Positions 10,934 to 20,776 of a stretch of DNA of 64,000 bases are shown here, one piece after another. Under the pieces are notes generated by a model. It saw only the letters and a program-made list of their open reading frames with translations, did not search any database and had not been told where the DNA came from. The stretch lies in contig JAUIMM010002576.1 in the NCBI GenBank assembly GCA_031769625.1, positions 372,001 to 436,000 of the forward strand, given 5' to 3'. Each line of letters begins with the position of its first letter. The stretch's first letter is position 1. Made by a program: the position numbers and the translations under genes. The DNA comes from Taudactylus pleione. Taxonomy: Eukaryota; Chordata; Amphibia; Anura; Myobatrachidae.

Positions 10934-11114
10934 GCAGCTGAATGATCTTGTTGGTGAGTTCCAGGATCTTGTGGTCATTGTGTCTCTCATGAATCACTGA
11001 GTGAGGTGGAGGCACCGTGATGGGGCTCTGGGTCCTGCTCAGTCCTCCTGACACACGCGGACGGCTGCTGAGTTTCTCACACTCAACGGATGTCTTCTTC
11101 ACTAATGTGTAATC
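10923..11114 (-). CDS. Gene A exon 3: second N-terminal box
   Basis: Exon of 192 bp (64 codons), phase 0 at both ends, with acceptor TACACAG|GATTAC and donor GGAGAG|GTGACT. It encodes '[16 protein letters not shown]' through '[17 protein letters not shown]' to '[17 protein letters not shown]', matching the standard second coding exon of Xenopus FAX/KRAB-like zinc-finger genes. Its C-terminus ILxLTxxIIxLLTGE repeats the C-terminus of exon 2, which suggests the two exons share an origin. Its final 11 nt are part of the first unit of the intron-3 minisatellite, so the true donor is the first of about 47 nearly identical candidates. Confidence 0.88.
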
Positions 11115-11149
11115 CTGTGTATTGAGGGAGACACTAAATATCACTGCAT

Positions 11150-12563
11150 ACACTCCCAGATCCCCTCACCCTCCCAGTTATGTCCCTGTATTATTACTAT
11201 AGATATAAGTGATGTCACTGTGACACACACAGATCCCCTCACCTCCCCAGTCATGTCCATGTATTATTACTATAGATATAAGTGATGTCACTGTGACACT
11301 CCCAGATCCCCTCACCCTCCCAGTTATGTCCCTGTATTATTACTATAGATATAAGTGATGTCACTGTGACACTCCCAGATCCCCTCACCTCCCCAGTCAT
11401 GTCCCTGTATTATTACTATACATATAAGTGATGTCACTGTGACACCCCCAGATCCCCTCACCTCCCCAGTCATGTCCATGTATTATTACTATTGATATAA
11501 GTGATGTCACTGTGACACTCCCAGATCCCCTCACCTCCCCAGTCATGTCCCTGTATTATTACTATAGATATAACTGATGTCACTGTGACACCCCCAGATC
11601 CCCTCACCTCCCCAGTCATGTCCCTGTATTATTACTATAGATATAAGTGATGTCACTGTGACACCCCCAGATCCCCTCACCTCCCCAGTCATGTCCCTGT
11701 ATTATTACTATAGGTATAAGTGATGTCACTGTGACACTCCCAGATCCCCTCACCTCCCCAGTCATGTCCCTGTATTATTACTATAGGTATAAGTGATGTC
11801 ACTGTGACACTCCCAGATCCCCTCATCTCCCCAGTCATGTCCCTGTATTATTACTATAGATATAAGTGATGTCACTGTGACACTCCCAGATCCCCTCACC
11901 TCCCCAGTCATGTCCCTGTATTATTACTATAGATATGTGATATCACTGTGACACTCCCACATCCTCTCACCTCCCCAGTCATGTCCCTATATTATTACGA
12001 TAGATATAAGTGATGTCACTGTGACACTCCCAGATCCTCTCACCTTCCCAGTCATGTCCCTGTATTATTACTATAGATATAAGTGATGTCACTGTGACAC
12101 TCCCAGATCCCCTCACCTCCCCAGTCATGTCCCTGTATTACTACTATAGATATAAGTGATGTCACTGTGACACTCCCAGATCCCCTCATCTCCCCAGTCA
12201 TGTCCCTGTATTATTACTATAGATATAAGTGATGTCACTGTGACACTCCCAGATCCCCTCACCTCCCCAGTCATGTCCCTGTATTATTACTATAGATATG
12301 TGATATCACTGTGACACTCCCACATCCTCTCACCTCCCCAGTCATGTCCCTATATTATTACGATAGATATAAGTGATGTCACTGTGACACTCCCAGATCC
12401 TCTCACCTTCCCAGTCATGTCCCTGTATTATTACTATAGATATAAGTGATGTCACTGTGACACTCCCAGATCCCCTCACCTCCCCAGTCATGTCCCTGTA
12501 TTACTACTATAGATATAAGTGATGTCACTGTGACACTCCCAGATCCCCTCACCTCCCCATTCA
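11150..12563 (-). repeat. 73-bp minisatellite of intron 2 carrying repeated 5' splice sites (gene A)
   Basis: About 19 direct copies of a 73-bp unit occupy intron 2. On the minus strand each holds GACTGGGGAG|GTGAGGGG, the end of exon 2 plus its donor, then 'ATCTGGGAGTGTCACAGTGA'. The first unit overlaps the exon itself (from 12563). A five-unit block marked by the variant 'AGATATGTGATATCAC' recurs at 11931 and 12294, a higher-order period of 363 bp. Copy B has only about four units. Confidence 0.95.
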
Positions 12564-12630
12564 GCATGTAGATAATCTCCAGGGTGAGATGTAAGATCCT
12601 CTCAGTCCTGTGACTCCCGTCCTTGTCCAT
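12553..12630 (-). CDS. Gene A exon 2: start codon and first N-terminal box
   Basis: First coding exon, 26 codons, reading 'MDKDGSHRTERILHLTLEII' and 'YMLNGE', then donor GGGGAG|GTGAGG in phase 0. The start is chosen because the ATG sits in a strong context (A at -3, G at +4) and Xenopus homologues carry 'DK..VTERILNLTLEIIYLL' here. A likely acceptor TTCCTAG|TC near 12702 would give about 72 nt of 5' untranslated sequence in this exon. The segment probably forms an amphipathic helix (inference). In copy B the equivalent ATG is ATA. Confidence 0.85.
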
Positions 12631-12702
12631 CCTCAGGGAATTAGTGAGAATAGAGAACGTGTGACGTGTAGTGAAGACTCTGGTTCCTCACAGCAGGACT
12701 GA

Positions 12703-13425
12703 CTAGGAATAAATAGAATAAATATAATAGACATCACAGAGAACACATGTAACACAGTCAGACATGTAACAGTGAGTGACCAGTAAGTCTCCCCTTTCCC
12801 CCAGGTATAGAGCCCTGGTCAGTGTCAGAGGTTCCTGTGACCCAGTCCCATAAGGCTCCTCAGAGCCCGGAACACAGCGCTGTACTGCATAACGTTACAC
12901 CAATGCTCCTCTCCTGGCCGGGGGTCTTATTCTGGGACAGGACAGCAGACAGCAAAGAGAATGAGAGAAGGAATCACCAATAATGATCATCATCACTCTG
13001 ACTATATGTGACTCTGCAGCTGTAGATGAACCATAAGTCCCAGAGCACCATGTCATGCTGAAGGCCACAGTTACCCTACCATTGCCCTCAGATGTAGGTG
13101 TCATGTGTGACCAGCCTGCCGGCCGTGTGTGTGCAATGTAGGGTGGGGTGAGACATGTCCTGGGGGATAATCAGTGACATTCTGAGGATCTGGGGACTGT
13201 CACAGTCACTGGCTGTCTATGAGAGAGTCTCTATTACTCAGTATAACAAGATGCCCTGACAGTCTCAGCTCAGGGAGTGCTGCCCTTTGTTACATGGCCT
13301 GTCTGTGTCCTTCCCCAGCTACTGTTATGTATCATCTGGTATATACATACATGTTATACCTATTATGTGTTATTCCCTGACCATTCATTACTGTTATTAT
13401 TACTCTGTAGTTACTGCTACAACAG
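12703..13425 (-). other. Intron 1 of gene A, non-repetitive part
   Basis: This single-copy sequence aligns with 51995-52680 of copy B throughout. It contains no coding exon that I can recognise. A short (ATT)n run near its end grades into the intron-1 minisatellite. Confidence 0.7.
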
Positions 13426-13429
13426 GACA

Positions 13430-14126
13430 ACACAGGCTGCTCCGCCTGTATAATACTAATAACAGGACACCACAGGCTGCTCCCCCTGTATAATACTAAC
13501 AGGACACAACAGGGTGCTCCTCCTGTATAATAATAATAATAATAACAGGACACCACAGGCTGCTCCCCCTGTATAATAATAATAACAGGACACCACAGGC
13601 TGCTCCCCCTGTATAATAATAACAGGGCACCACAGGCTGCTCCCCCTGTATAATAATAATAACAATAACAGGACATCACAGGCTGCTCCCCCTGTATAAT
13701 AATAATATTACACCACAGGCTGCTCCACCTTTATAATAATAATAACAGGACACCACAGGCTGCTCCCCCTGTATAATAATAATAACAGGACACCACAGGC
13801 TGCTCCCCCTGTATAATAATAATAATAACAGGACACCACAGGCTGCTCCCCCTGTATAATGATAACAGGACACCACAGGCTGCTCCCCCTGTATAATGAT
13901 AACAGGACACCACAGGCTGCTCCCCCTGTATAATAAGAACAGGATACCACAGGCCACTTCCCTTGTATAAGGCACTACAGGTAGCCCCCCTGTATAATAG
14001 ACACCACAGGCAGCTCTCCCTGTATAGTATGCACCACAGGCAGCTCCTGTGTATAGTAGGACACCACAGGCTACTCCCCCTGTATAATAGGACACCACAG
14101 GCTGCTCCCCCTGTACAGTAGGCACA
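13430..14126 (-). repeat. Intron 1 minisatellite with (TAA)n, copy A
   Basis: About 17 units of 30-45 bp share 'CACCACAGGCTGCTCCCCCT' and 'GTATAATA'; length varies through expanding (AAT)n tracts. The array ends about 5 nt inside the intron, immediately after the exon-1 donor GCAG|GTAAT. Unlike the arrays of introns 2 and 3, the units do not include exon sequence. Copy B has a longer version with a shorter, 30-bp unit. Confidence 0.92.
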
Positions 14127-14130
14127 TTAC

Positions 14131-14400
14131 CTGCGGATGCCGGACACAGTGATGTCTCCTCTCTGCGTTGCCCCGAACAACAAACACCCAGAAAAAGCTG
14201 AGGATACTACTTCCTGTCTGTGGAACGCACAGTTAGATTCTTGTCGCCAGAATAACTATCCTGACGTCAGGCGCTGGGCGGAGCCGGGGGCAGGGTTACA
14301 GGCAGTCAGGGTGGGAGGGGCTCCGGGGCCCCCAGGAGAGATGCGGCGGCAGCTGGTGACCCCACTGTGCCCAGAGGAGCAGCTCCATTGTCACTGATAG
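14131..14400 (-). promoter_or_regulatory. Gene A promoter and non-coding exon 1
   Basis: A GC-rich, non-repetitive island is conserved with 54909-55320 of copy B. On the minus strand exon 1 should end at 14131 with donor CATCCGCAG|GTAATG; its 5' end cannot be fixed. A perfect cAMP-response palindrome TGACGTCA lies at 14272-14279, a GGGCGGAGC GC-box near 14277-14285, and an ETS-type core 'CAGGAAGTAG' on the minus strand near 14208-14217. There is no TATA box at an obvious distance. This suggests a housekeeping or early-embryo type promoter (inference). Confidence 0.65.
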
Positions 14401-15066
14401 GTGTGCCCAGTATAGGGGGGGGTGTTAGGTGTGCCCGGTATAGGGGGGGTGATAGGTGTGCCCGGTATGGGGGGGGTGATAGGTGTGCCAGGCTTGGGGG
14501 GGTGATAGGTGTGCCCGGTATGGGGGGGATAGGTGTGCCCGGCTTGGGGTGTTGATAGATGTGCCCGGTATGAGGGGGTGATAGGTGTGCCCGGTATGGG
14601 GGGGGGATAGGTGTGCCCGGCTTGTGGTGTTGATAGGTGTGCCTGGTATGGGGGAGTGATAGGTGTGCCCGGTATGGGGGGGTGATAGGTGTGCCCGGTA
14701 TGGGGGGGTGATAGGTGTGCCTGGTATGGGGGCGTGATAGGTGTACCCGGTATGGGGTGTGTGAAAGGTGTGCCCGGTATGGGGTGTGTGATAGGTGTGC
14801 CCGATATGGGGGGGTGATTGGTGTACCCGGTATGGGGGGGTGATAGATGTGCCCGGTATGGGGTGTGTGATAGATGTGCCCGGTATGGGGTGTGTGATAG
14901 GTGTGCCCGGTATGGGGGAGGTTATAGGTGTGCCCGGTATGGGGGGGTGATAGGTGTACCCGGTATGGGGTGTGTGATAGGTGTGCCCGATATGGGGGGG
15001 TGATAGGTGTGCCCGATATGGGGGGGTGATAGGTGTGCCTGGTATGGGGGGGTGATAGGTGTGCCC
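14393..15066 (+). repeat. 26-bp G-rich minisatellite upstream of promoter A
   Basis: About 25 copies of 'GATAGGTGTGCCCGGTATGG' followed by GGGGGT. Every unit brings a run of 4-8 guanines on the plus strand, so many intrastrand G-quadruplexes are possible. It starts right at the edge of the promoter island, on the side away from the gene. The same array follows promoter B. Confidence 0.95.
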
Positions 15067-16060
15067 AGGGAAAGAGGGAGTGTTGAAGCGCTTTGTATGC
15101 CCAGCAAGGGAGGAAGTTTCAGGGTTCTCAGTTAAGTAAGGAGGGTGGGGCTGCAAAGTGTGCCCAGTAAGGTAAGAAGGGAAGGGGTGCTAATTGTGCC
15201 CAGTTAGGGAGGCAGAGTAGAAGGTACCGAGGGAGGGTGAGGGAGATATGTGTGACCCGTAAGGAAAAAAGGCGAGGGTGCTACGTGTACCCAGTAATAG
15301 AGAGAGGGAGGGGATGCTAAGTGTGCTCAGTAACAGAGGGAGGGTGTGATAAGTGTGCCCAGTATGGGGCGATAAGTGTATAAAGTATGGGTGTGATGAG
15401 TGTGCCCTGAAAGGGAGAGAAGGGTGCTAGGTATGTCCAGAATGGGATAGAAGGGGTGCTGAGTGTGCACAGAACAGGAGAAAGGGAGTGCTAGGTATAC
15501 CCAGAACAGAAAAGGGGGTGCTAAGTGTGCCCAGAACGGAAGAGAGGGGTTGCTAGGTATGCCCAGAACGGAAAAGAGGGGGTGCTAAGTGTGCCCAGAA
15601 CGGAAGAGAGGGGGTGCTAGGTATGCCCAGAACGGGACAGAGTGGGTGCTAGGTATGCCCAGAACAGGAGAGAGGGAGTGCTAGGTGTGCCCAGAACGGG
15701 AGAGAGGGGGTGCTAGGTGTGCCCAGAACAGGAGAGGGGGTGCTAGGTATGCCCAGAACGGATGAGAGGGGGTGCTAGGTGTGCCCAGAACAGGAGAGTG
15801 GGTGCTAGGTGTGCCTAGAACAGGAGAGAGGGGGTGCTAGGTGTGCCCAGAATGGGGGAGAGGGGGTGCTTGGTGTGCCCAAAAAGTGAGAGAGGGGGTG
15901 CTAGGTGTGCCCAGAACAGGAGAGAGGGGGTGCTTGGTGTGGCCACAACAGGGGAGTGTGGGTGCTAGGTGTGCCCAGAATGGGAGAGTGCAGGTGCTAG
16001 GTGTGCCCAGAACGAAAGAGTGCGGGTGCTAGGTGTGCCCTGAACGGGAGAGATGGGGTG
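15067..16060 (+). repeat. 32-33-bp minisatellite upstream of gene A
   Basis: Degenerate copies of 'GGGTGCTAGGTGTGCCCAGA' followed by ACGGGAGAGAGG make up most of this stretch, less regular before about 15400. The GTGTGCCC core is shared with the 26-bp array, so the families are related. It is missing from copy B, where the 26-bp array passes directly into the 35-bp family. Confidence 0.88.
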
Positions 16061-16594
16061 CTAAGTGTGCCCAGTAGAAGAAAGACGTTTGAGGGTAATA
16101 AGTGTGCCCAGTAGAAGGTTGAGGGTGATAAGTGTGCCCAGTACAAGAAAAAAGGTTGAGGGTGATAAGTGTGCCCAGTAAGGAAAGGAGGTGAGGGTGA
16201 TAAGTGTGCCCAGTAAGGAAAGGAGGTGAGGGTGATAAGTGTGCCCAGTAGGGAAAGGAGGTGAGGGTGATAAGTGTGCCCAGTAAGGAAAGGAGGTGAG
16301 GGTGATAAGTGTACCCAATAAGGAAAGGAGGTGAGGGTGATAAGTGTGCCCAGTAAGGAAAGGAGGTGAGGGTGATAAGTGTGCCCAGTAAGGAAAGGAG
16401 GTGAGGGTGATAAGTGTGCCCAGTAGAAGAAAGGAGGTGAGGGTGATAAGTGTGCCCAGTAAGGAAAGGAGGTGAGAGTGATAAGTGTACCCAGTAGAAG
16501 AAAGGAGGTGAGGGTGATAAGTGTGCCCAGTAGGAGGTGAGGGTGATAAGTGTGCCCAGTAGAAGAAAGGAGGTGAGGGTGATAAGTGTGCCCT
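16061..16594 (+). repeat. 34-35-bp minisatellite upstream of gene A
   Basis: About 15 copies of 'GATAAGTGTGCCCAGTAAGG' followed by AAAGGAGGTGAGGGT. Copy B keeps only about one and a half units (56106-56165). Homology between the two copies ends there. Confidence 0.92.
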
Positions 16595-17329
16595 CATTGC
16601 TGGAGGTCTGAAGAGCAGGGACAGCATGCATGCAGACTCCAGACTGTAGCAGCTCCCTGTACACCTCCCCACCAGTGTGGAGCACCAGTCTTTGACCAGA
16701 TGGGGAGTGAAGTTGGTATAGGAATCTCAAGCAAAGGTGGTGGATGGAGGGGGCACCATATGCTAGGTGTTTTTAGTATGATCCCCACACTACGAGACTC
16801 TGAGCTTTATTAAAAAAAAGATTAGGTAACTATGTAATATTTTTAACCACACTATATAGATCATCCCACCCTCCAGACCTGGACCCCCTACCGGTTTCAT
16901 GATCACCTCCAATCCCACTTACCTACTGGAAGGGCTGAGAGTTTGTATGTCATAGTCCTGTGTTAGCCTCCATTGTTGCCTTTCCTTCGTCTAGTTTCCT
17001 GCTGCCAAGGTGGCAACATATTTTCATCGGAGGTGGTGGGAGCAGTCACTCTACCTTAAACCCTGCCGGCTACGCCACTGAGTCCTCTCAGTAATTTCCC
17101 TGATGAGTTTTCTCCTTGTCATCAACTTTGGAGGAACGTCTTAATCGTAGGAATGTTCCTGTTGTGCCACATTTTCCACCCTATTAATGATAGTTTTTAT
17201 AATTCCCCATGGTACATGTAATGGCTTTTAACATTACCACATAGTTGTTTGAAAGCTCCTTGCAGACTATCCCAGTAATCAAGGACTTCATACTGGAACA
17301 GCTGATCTGTATTTGGGTTTAATCACAAT
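16595..17329. other. Unassigned intergenic sequence
   Basis: No convincing coding exon, RNA gene or transposon was identified between the minisatellite block and an AT-rich LINE-like stretch. Confidence 0.5.
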
Positions 17330-18280
17330 CACATTTTCTTTCTTTTTTTCAAAATTTTTTATGTTTATTGGCACAAAAAGAAACATACAAAATAGTGCGA
17401 AAACCATCATAGGTCAGAAACCAATATGGAAAATATACTAGGAATTACAATATAAAAGGTAAAGACAATGTAGAATAGTTCAAAAATACAGATTAATCTG
17501 TCTACAGATGAAATGCAATAAAATTCAAAGGTAAAATAGGTATCTTGTGGCAGAAAAAAAAAACAAGAATAAAACCAAAGTATACAGTAAACTAAATACA
17601 GGGTATACAAATAATAAGTAAAAATAAAAGAAATAAAAAAAACCCAAAGATAATGGTCATAGCCTTAATAGCATTAACACGCTCATCATGAACACATTTA
17701 TTAGATACGAAGCCAAAAGATCACTTTAGCCTCCAGCTCCCCCGCTCCTCCCACAGTACAAACACAGCAGCAAAGTAGATAGACCAAATAAGAAATGAAG
17801 ATGTTATGAAAGTTGTCTATAAAAGATACATAGTCGTTGTTTCAAATAACTTCATAATATGATTTTGAGTAGATATACAGTATTTAGTTTCATTGTACAA
17901 CTCCCATTTTGTGTAAAAGCAGATAGTCCGCTTCTCTATATTCGGTAATGTGGCTCTATGATCAAAATATAGAATCTGGAGTAACATGGATTCTACTGTG
18001 CCCAGAAATGCTGGAGGTGGCCACAGTCCAAGTTTTTATAATTACCTTCTTGGCAACTGCCAAAACCAGGGTAAGGAGAGGGACAAACTCAGTACGCCTA
18101 GGTCATAAATCCCAATTTTCGAAAATGACAACAAAGCATCGCCAAAGGGTCGCGCCCAAGATGAAGATGTGTGACTGAGCCAATGACCTTATCCCAACAT
18201 TAGCTAATTTTCCTGCACCCCCAGAATTGATGCTAAAAATCAGCAGCCAAGTGTTTACAATTAAGACAGTTATTCCAGTT
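17330..18280 (-). mobile_element. L1-like LINE 3' fragment (tentative)
   Basis: The minus strand near 18090-18000 reads 'EFVPLLTLVLAVAKKVIIKT' followed by W. This resembles the C-terminal 'LAAKR-I...W' stretch of L1-type ORF2 proteins. It is followed by a long A/T-rich tail toward 17330. Stops interrupt it and no RT domain remains. The family call rests on one short motif. Confidence 0.3.
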
Positions 18281-18534
18281 TAATCACAATCACTTTTTAT
18301 TGCTGGTAGATATATAATTACCTTTGGACATGATAATAAATGTCGCTGAGTAACCACAGAGCGATAGTCCCATCATGAACTTTTTTTATTTTGCTTCTTG
18401 CTAAAAATTGTCTAATTGTTCCTGACGTGCAGGGTGTGGGGGCTGCTGGGTCACTTTATATAGAGGCAGGAAAAGGTCAGATATGATTTATGCTGATGTC
18501 AGGATGACATCACATATGTCTGTAATATCAGTAA

Positions 18535-18565
18535 GGGTGTGTAGACTTTTACATCCACTGTATAG
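18535..18565. mobile_element. Isolated Tc1-type terminal sequence
   Basis: 'GGGTGTGTAGACTTTTACAT' followed by CCACTGTA looks like the 3' terminus of a Tc1-like transposon inverted repeat. No partner or transposase fragment was found beside it, so it is probably a truncated end. Confidence 0.3.
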
Positions 18566-18735
18566 TTACAATCTCTTAACTATCTTCTGCTTTCTCTCCA
18601 TCCAACTGAGGTGGAAGTGGCAGGATCTGTACCCATTACACAGACTGTGATCACAATGTTCCTTTTTGGATAAATGTACCCAGCACACACAGCACTGTAT
18701 ATGTTACACACACATTTAGCCCTCTGTGATAGCTA

Positions 18736-19952
18736 CAGTGGTGTGAATAAGTTTTTGCCCCCTTCCTGATTTCTATTTTTGCATATTTGTTACTTATTTC
18801 GGATCATCAAACAAAATTGAATACAAAGACAACCTGAGTAACACAAAATAGTTTTTTAAATAATCATTTCATGTATTAAAGTAAAAAAATTATCCAACAG
18901 CTCTATCACCCATATGAAACATTAATTGCCCCCTCCCCCTAAACTTAATAACCAATTGTCCCACCTTTAGCAGCAACAACGGCAACTGAACGCTTCCGAT
19001 AACTGGAGATCAGTCTTTTCCATCACTGTGGAGAAATTTTGTCCAACTCTTCTTTGAAAAATTGCTTTAACTCAGCCACATTGGTGGGTTTTTGAGCATG
19101 AACTTCCCATTTAGGGTCCTGCCACAGCATCTCATTTGGATTTAGGTCAGGACTTTCACTAGGCCACTCCAAAACCTTAATTTTCTTTCTTTAGAGCCAT
19201 TCAGATGTGAACTTGCTCTTGTGCCTCAGATCATTGTCTTGCTGCATAATCCAATTGTGTTTGTGCTTCAGATCATGGTCGGATGACCGAACATTATCCC
19301 CTTTCTGATAGAGAGCAGAATTCATGATTCCATTTATTATGGCAGGTCACTAAGATTGTGAAGCTGCAATACATCCCCCCTCCATCACACCACCATGTGC
19401 CATATGTAGCAGGACCTGTCTTCTAAAGAGTGAGTTTTTACCAGTCAGTCCACAGAACACTTGCAGAAAGGGCTTGTGGGTCATCAATGTGAGACCAGCC
19501 TTGATGTTCCTCTTGGCTAGCAGTGGTATATACCTTTCAGCTCTTCCATAGATACCATTTTTGTCCATTCTGTATATTATGGAGGACTCACAAATGCCGA
19601 CAGTAACTAAGGTGAGCGAGGTCTGCAGTTCCTTAGATGTCCATCTTGGTTCTTTAGTGACTGCCTGGATGAGTCATTGATGCACTATTGGAGGAACTTT
19701 GATTGCAATTGTTGCTGCTAAAGGTGGCACACCCAGTTATCAAGTTTAGGGGGGGCAAATAATGTTTCAGATGGGTAATATAGGTGTTGGATAACGTTTA
19801 TCCTTCAATAAATGTAATTATCATTTAAAAACTATTTTAAGTGTATGCTGGTTGTCTTTGTCTTAATTATGTTTGAAGATCTGAAACATTTTAATTCAAT
19901 AGGCAAAAATTAGAAGAAATCAATAGGGGGCTAAAACTTTTTCATAACACTA
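18736..19952 (-). mobile_element. Tc1/mariner-like DNA transposon, decayed, with long TIRs
   Basis: Inverted repeats of about 220 bp (18736-18960 and 19735-19952) begin 'CAGTGGTGTGAATAAG' and are flanked by TA on both sides, the Tc1/mariner target. Inside, the minus strand carries transposase remnants: 'GIYGRAERYIPLLAKRNIKA' near 19550, matching the Tc1 GL-GR-A-KPLL-KNI-AR block, and 'HGGVMEGGCIAAS' near 19380, matching GGVMVWGCF. Stops, frameshifts and loss of the N-terminal part make it inactive. Length is 1,217 bp, short of a typical 1.6-kb element. Confidence 0.8.
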
Positions 19953-20545
19953 TATAAGTAAACTCAGTAGTGCAGTGTCTGTTACCTAATGGTCTGTCCT
20001 CCATCATATGTTTAGTCCTTCCCAGAACCAGCCATGCCATTACACTACAACCATTTCAGTTATATCATACCTATCCACATCTAGCAAACACATAGACACT
20101 AAATACAGTCCTATAATAACAGTATTTTACAAACATTTAATAAAGAATTTAAAATATAAAGAGATGACAGAAGCATAAAATTACAATGTAACCTGTATGA
20201 ATATATCGCTATACAAAATTTATTTTCAAAAATATCTTCCCAGCCTCTTCTTTCCTCAGATAAAAGAGAGAGTACTGTCTCATACAGACACACTAATATA
20301 TATATACTGCAACTCCATCCCGGGGCCCCACATATAGGACAGTCCTTATGCCTCACTGTTGCTGTGTCCTCATGGTGCGACAGCCTCTTTCTTAGTTATA
20401 TCTCTGAGTAACTACAAGTGATTCTGAGGTGGCCATATCTTACACACATGACTTACAGCTCAGTGACTGTGTCTATGCTGGGCATCCACACGGGTGTGTT
20501 TTGAAGGCTCAAAATTAGGCCTCACTATATAAATGTGAATTGGGG
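19953..20545. other. Unassigned sequence downstream of the zinc-finger exon
   Basis: No further exon was recognised. An additional AATAAA on the minus strand lies at 20219-20224. The 3' untranslated region of gene B may extend into this stretch. Confidence 0.4.
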
Positions 20546-20550
20546 GGAGG

Positions 20551-20708
20551 TTTATTGCAGGAACTTGTCTGTCAGGTTTCAGACGAAAATGAACAAATAC
20601 ACAATAATGCAATTTGTACAGTAACAGAAATAAGGCCATAACAGAAAATAAATGTGAATAGTTCAATAAAGAGCCTGTGACAGGAGAAATACTATGCTGG
20701 GATTTATT
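20551..20708 (-). terminator. Candidate polyadenylation signals of gene B
   Basis: AATAAA occurs on the minus strand at 20703-20708, about 70 bp after the zinc-finger stop codon, and again at 20551-20556. The second is followed within about 30 bp by a T/G-rich stretch on the minus strand. Which one is used cannot be told from sequence. Confidence 0.4.
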
Positions 20709-20776
20709 CTTTGCATAATTATTCTCACTTACAATCATACAAAGTGTCACCTAAAAAACTCCACTTACTCAGAGCA

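Noticed and set aside
8004..11153. A 1,049-residue repeat protein on the minus strand and a 1,019-residue one on the plus strand
   Set aside because: Both are translations of the intron-3 minisatellite; only the exon-3 part of the minus-strand frame is supported as coding. Kept only as a finding about possible read-through.
13332..14125. Cysteine/glycine/tyrosine-rich repeat open frames (GGAACGVLL-type)
   Set aside because: They are frames of the intron-1 minisatellite (also at 52597-54965) and appear in several overlapping frames at once.
14425..16730. Pro/His/Thr-rich repeat proteins upstream of both genes
   Set aside because: These are translations of the 26-, 33- and 35-bp minisatellites, with no start context or exon structure; the same holds at 55231-56185.
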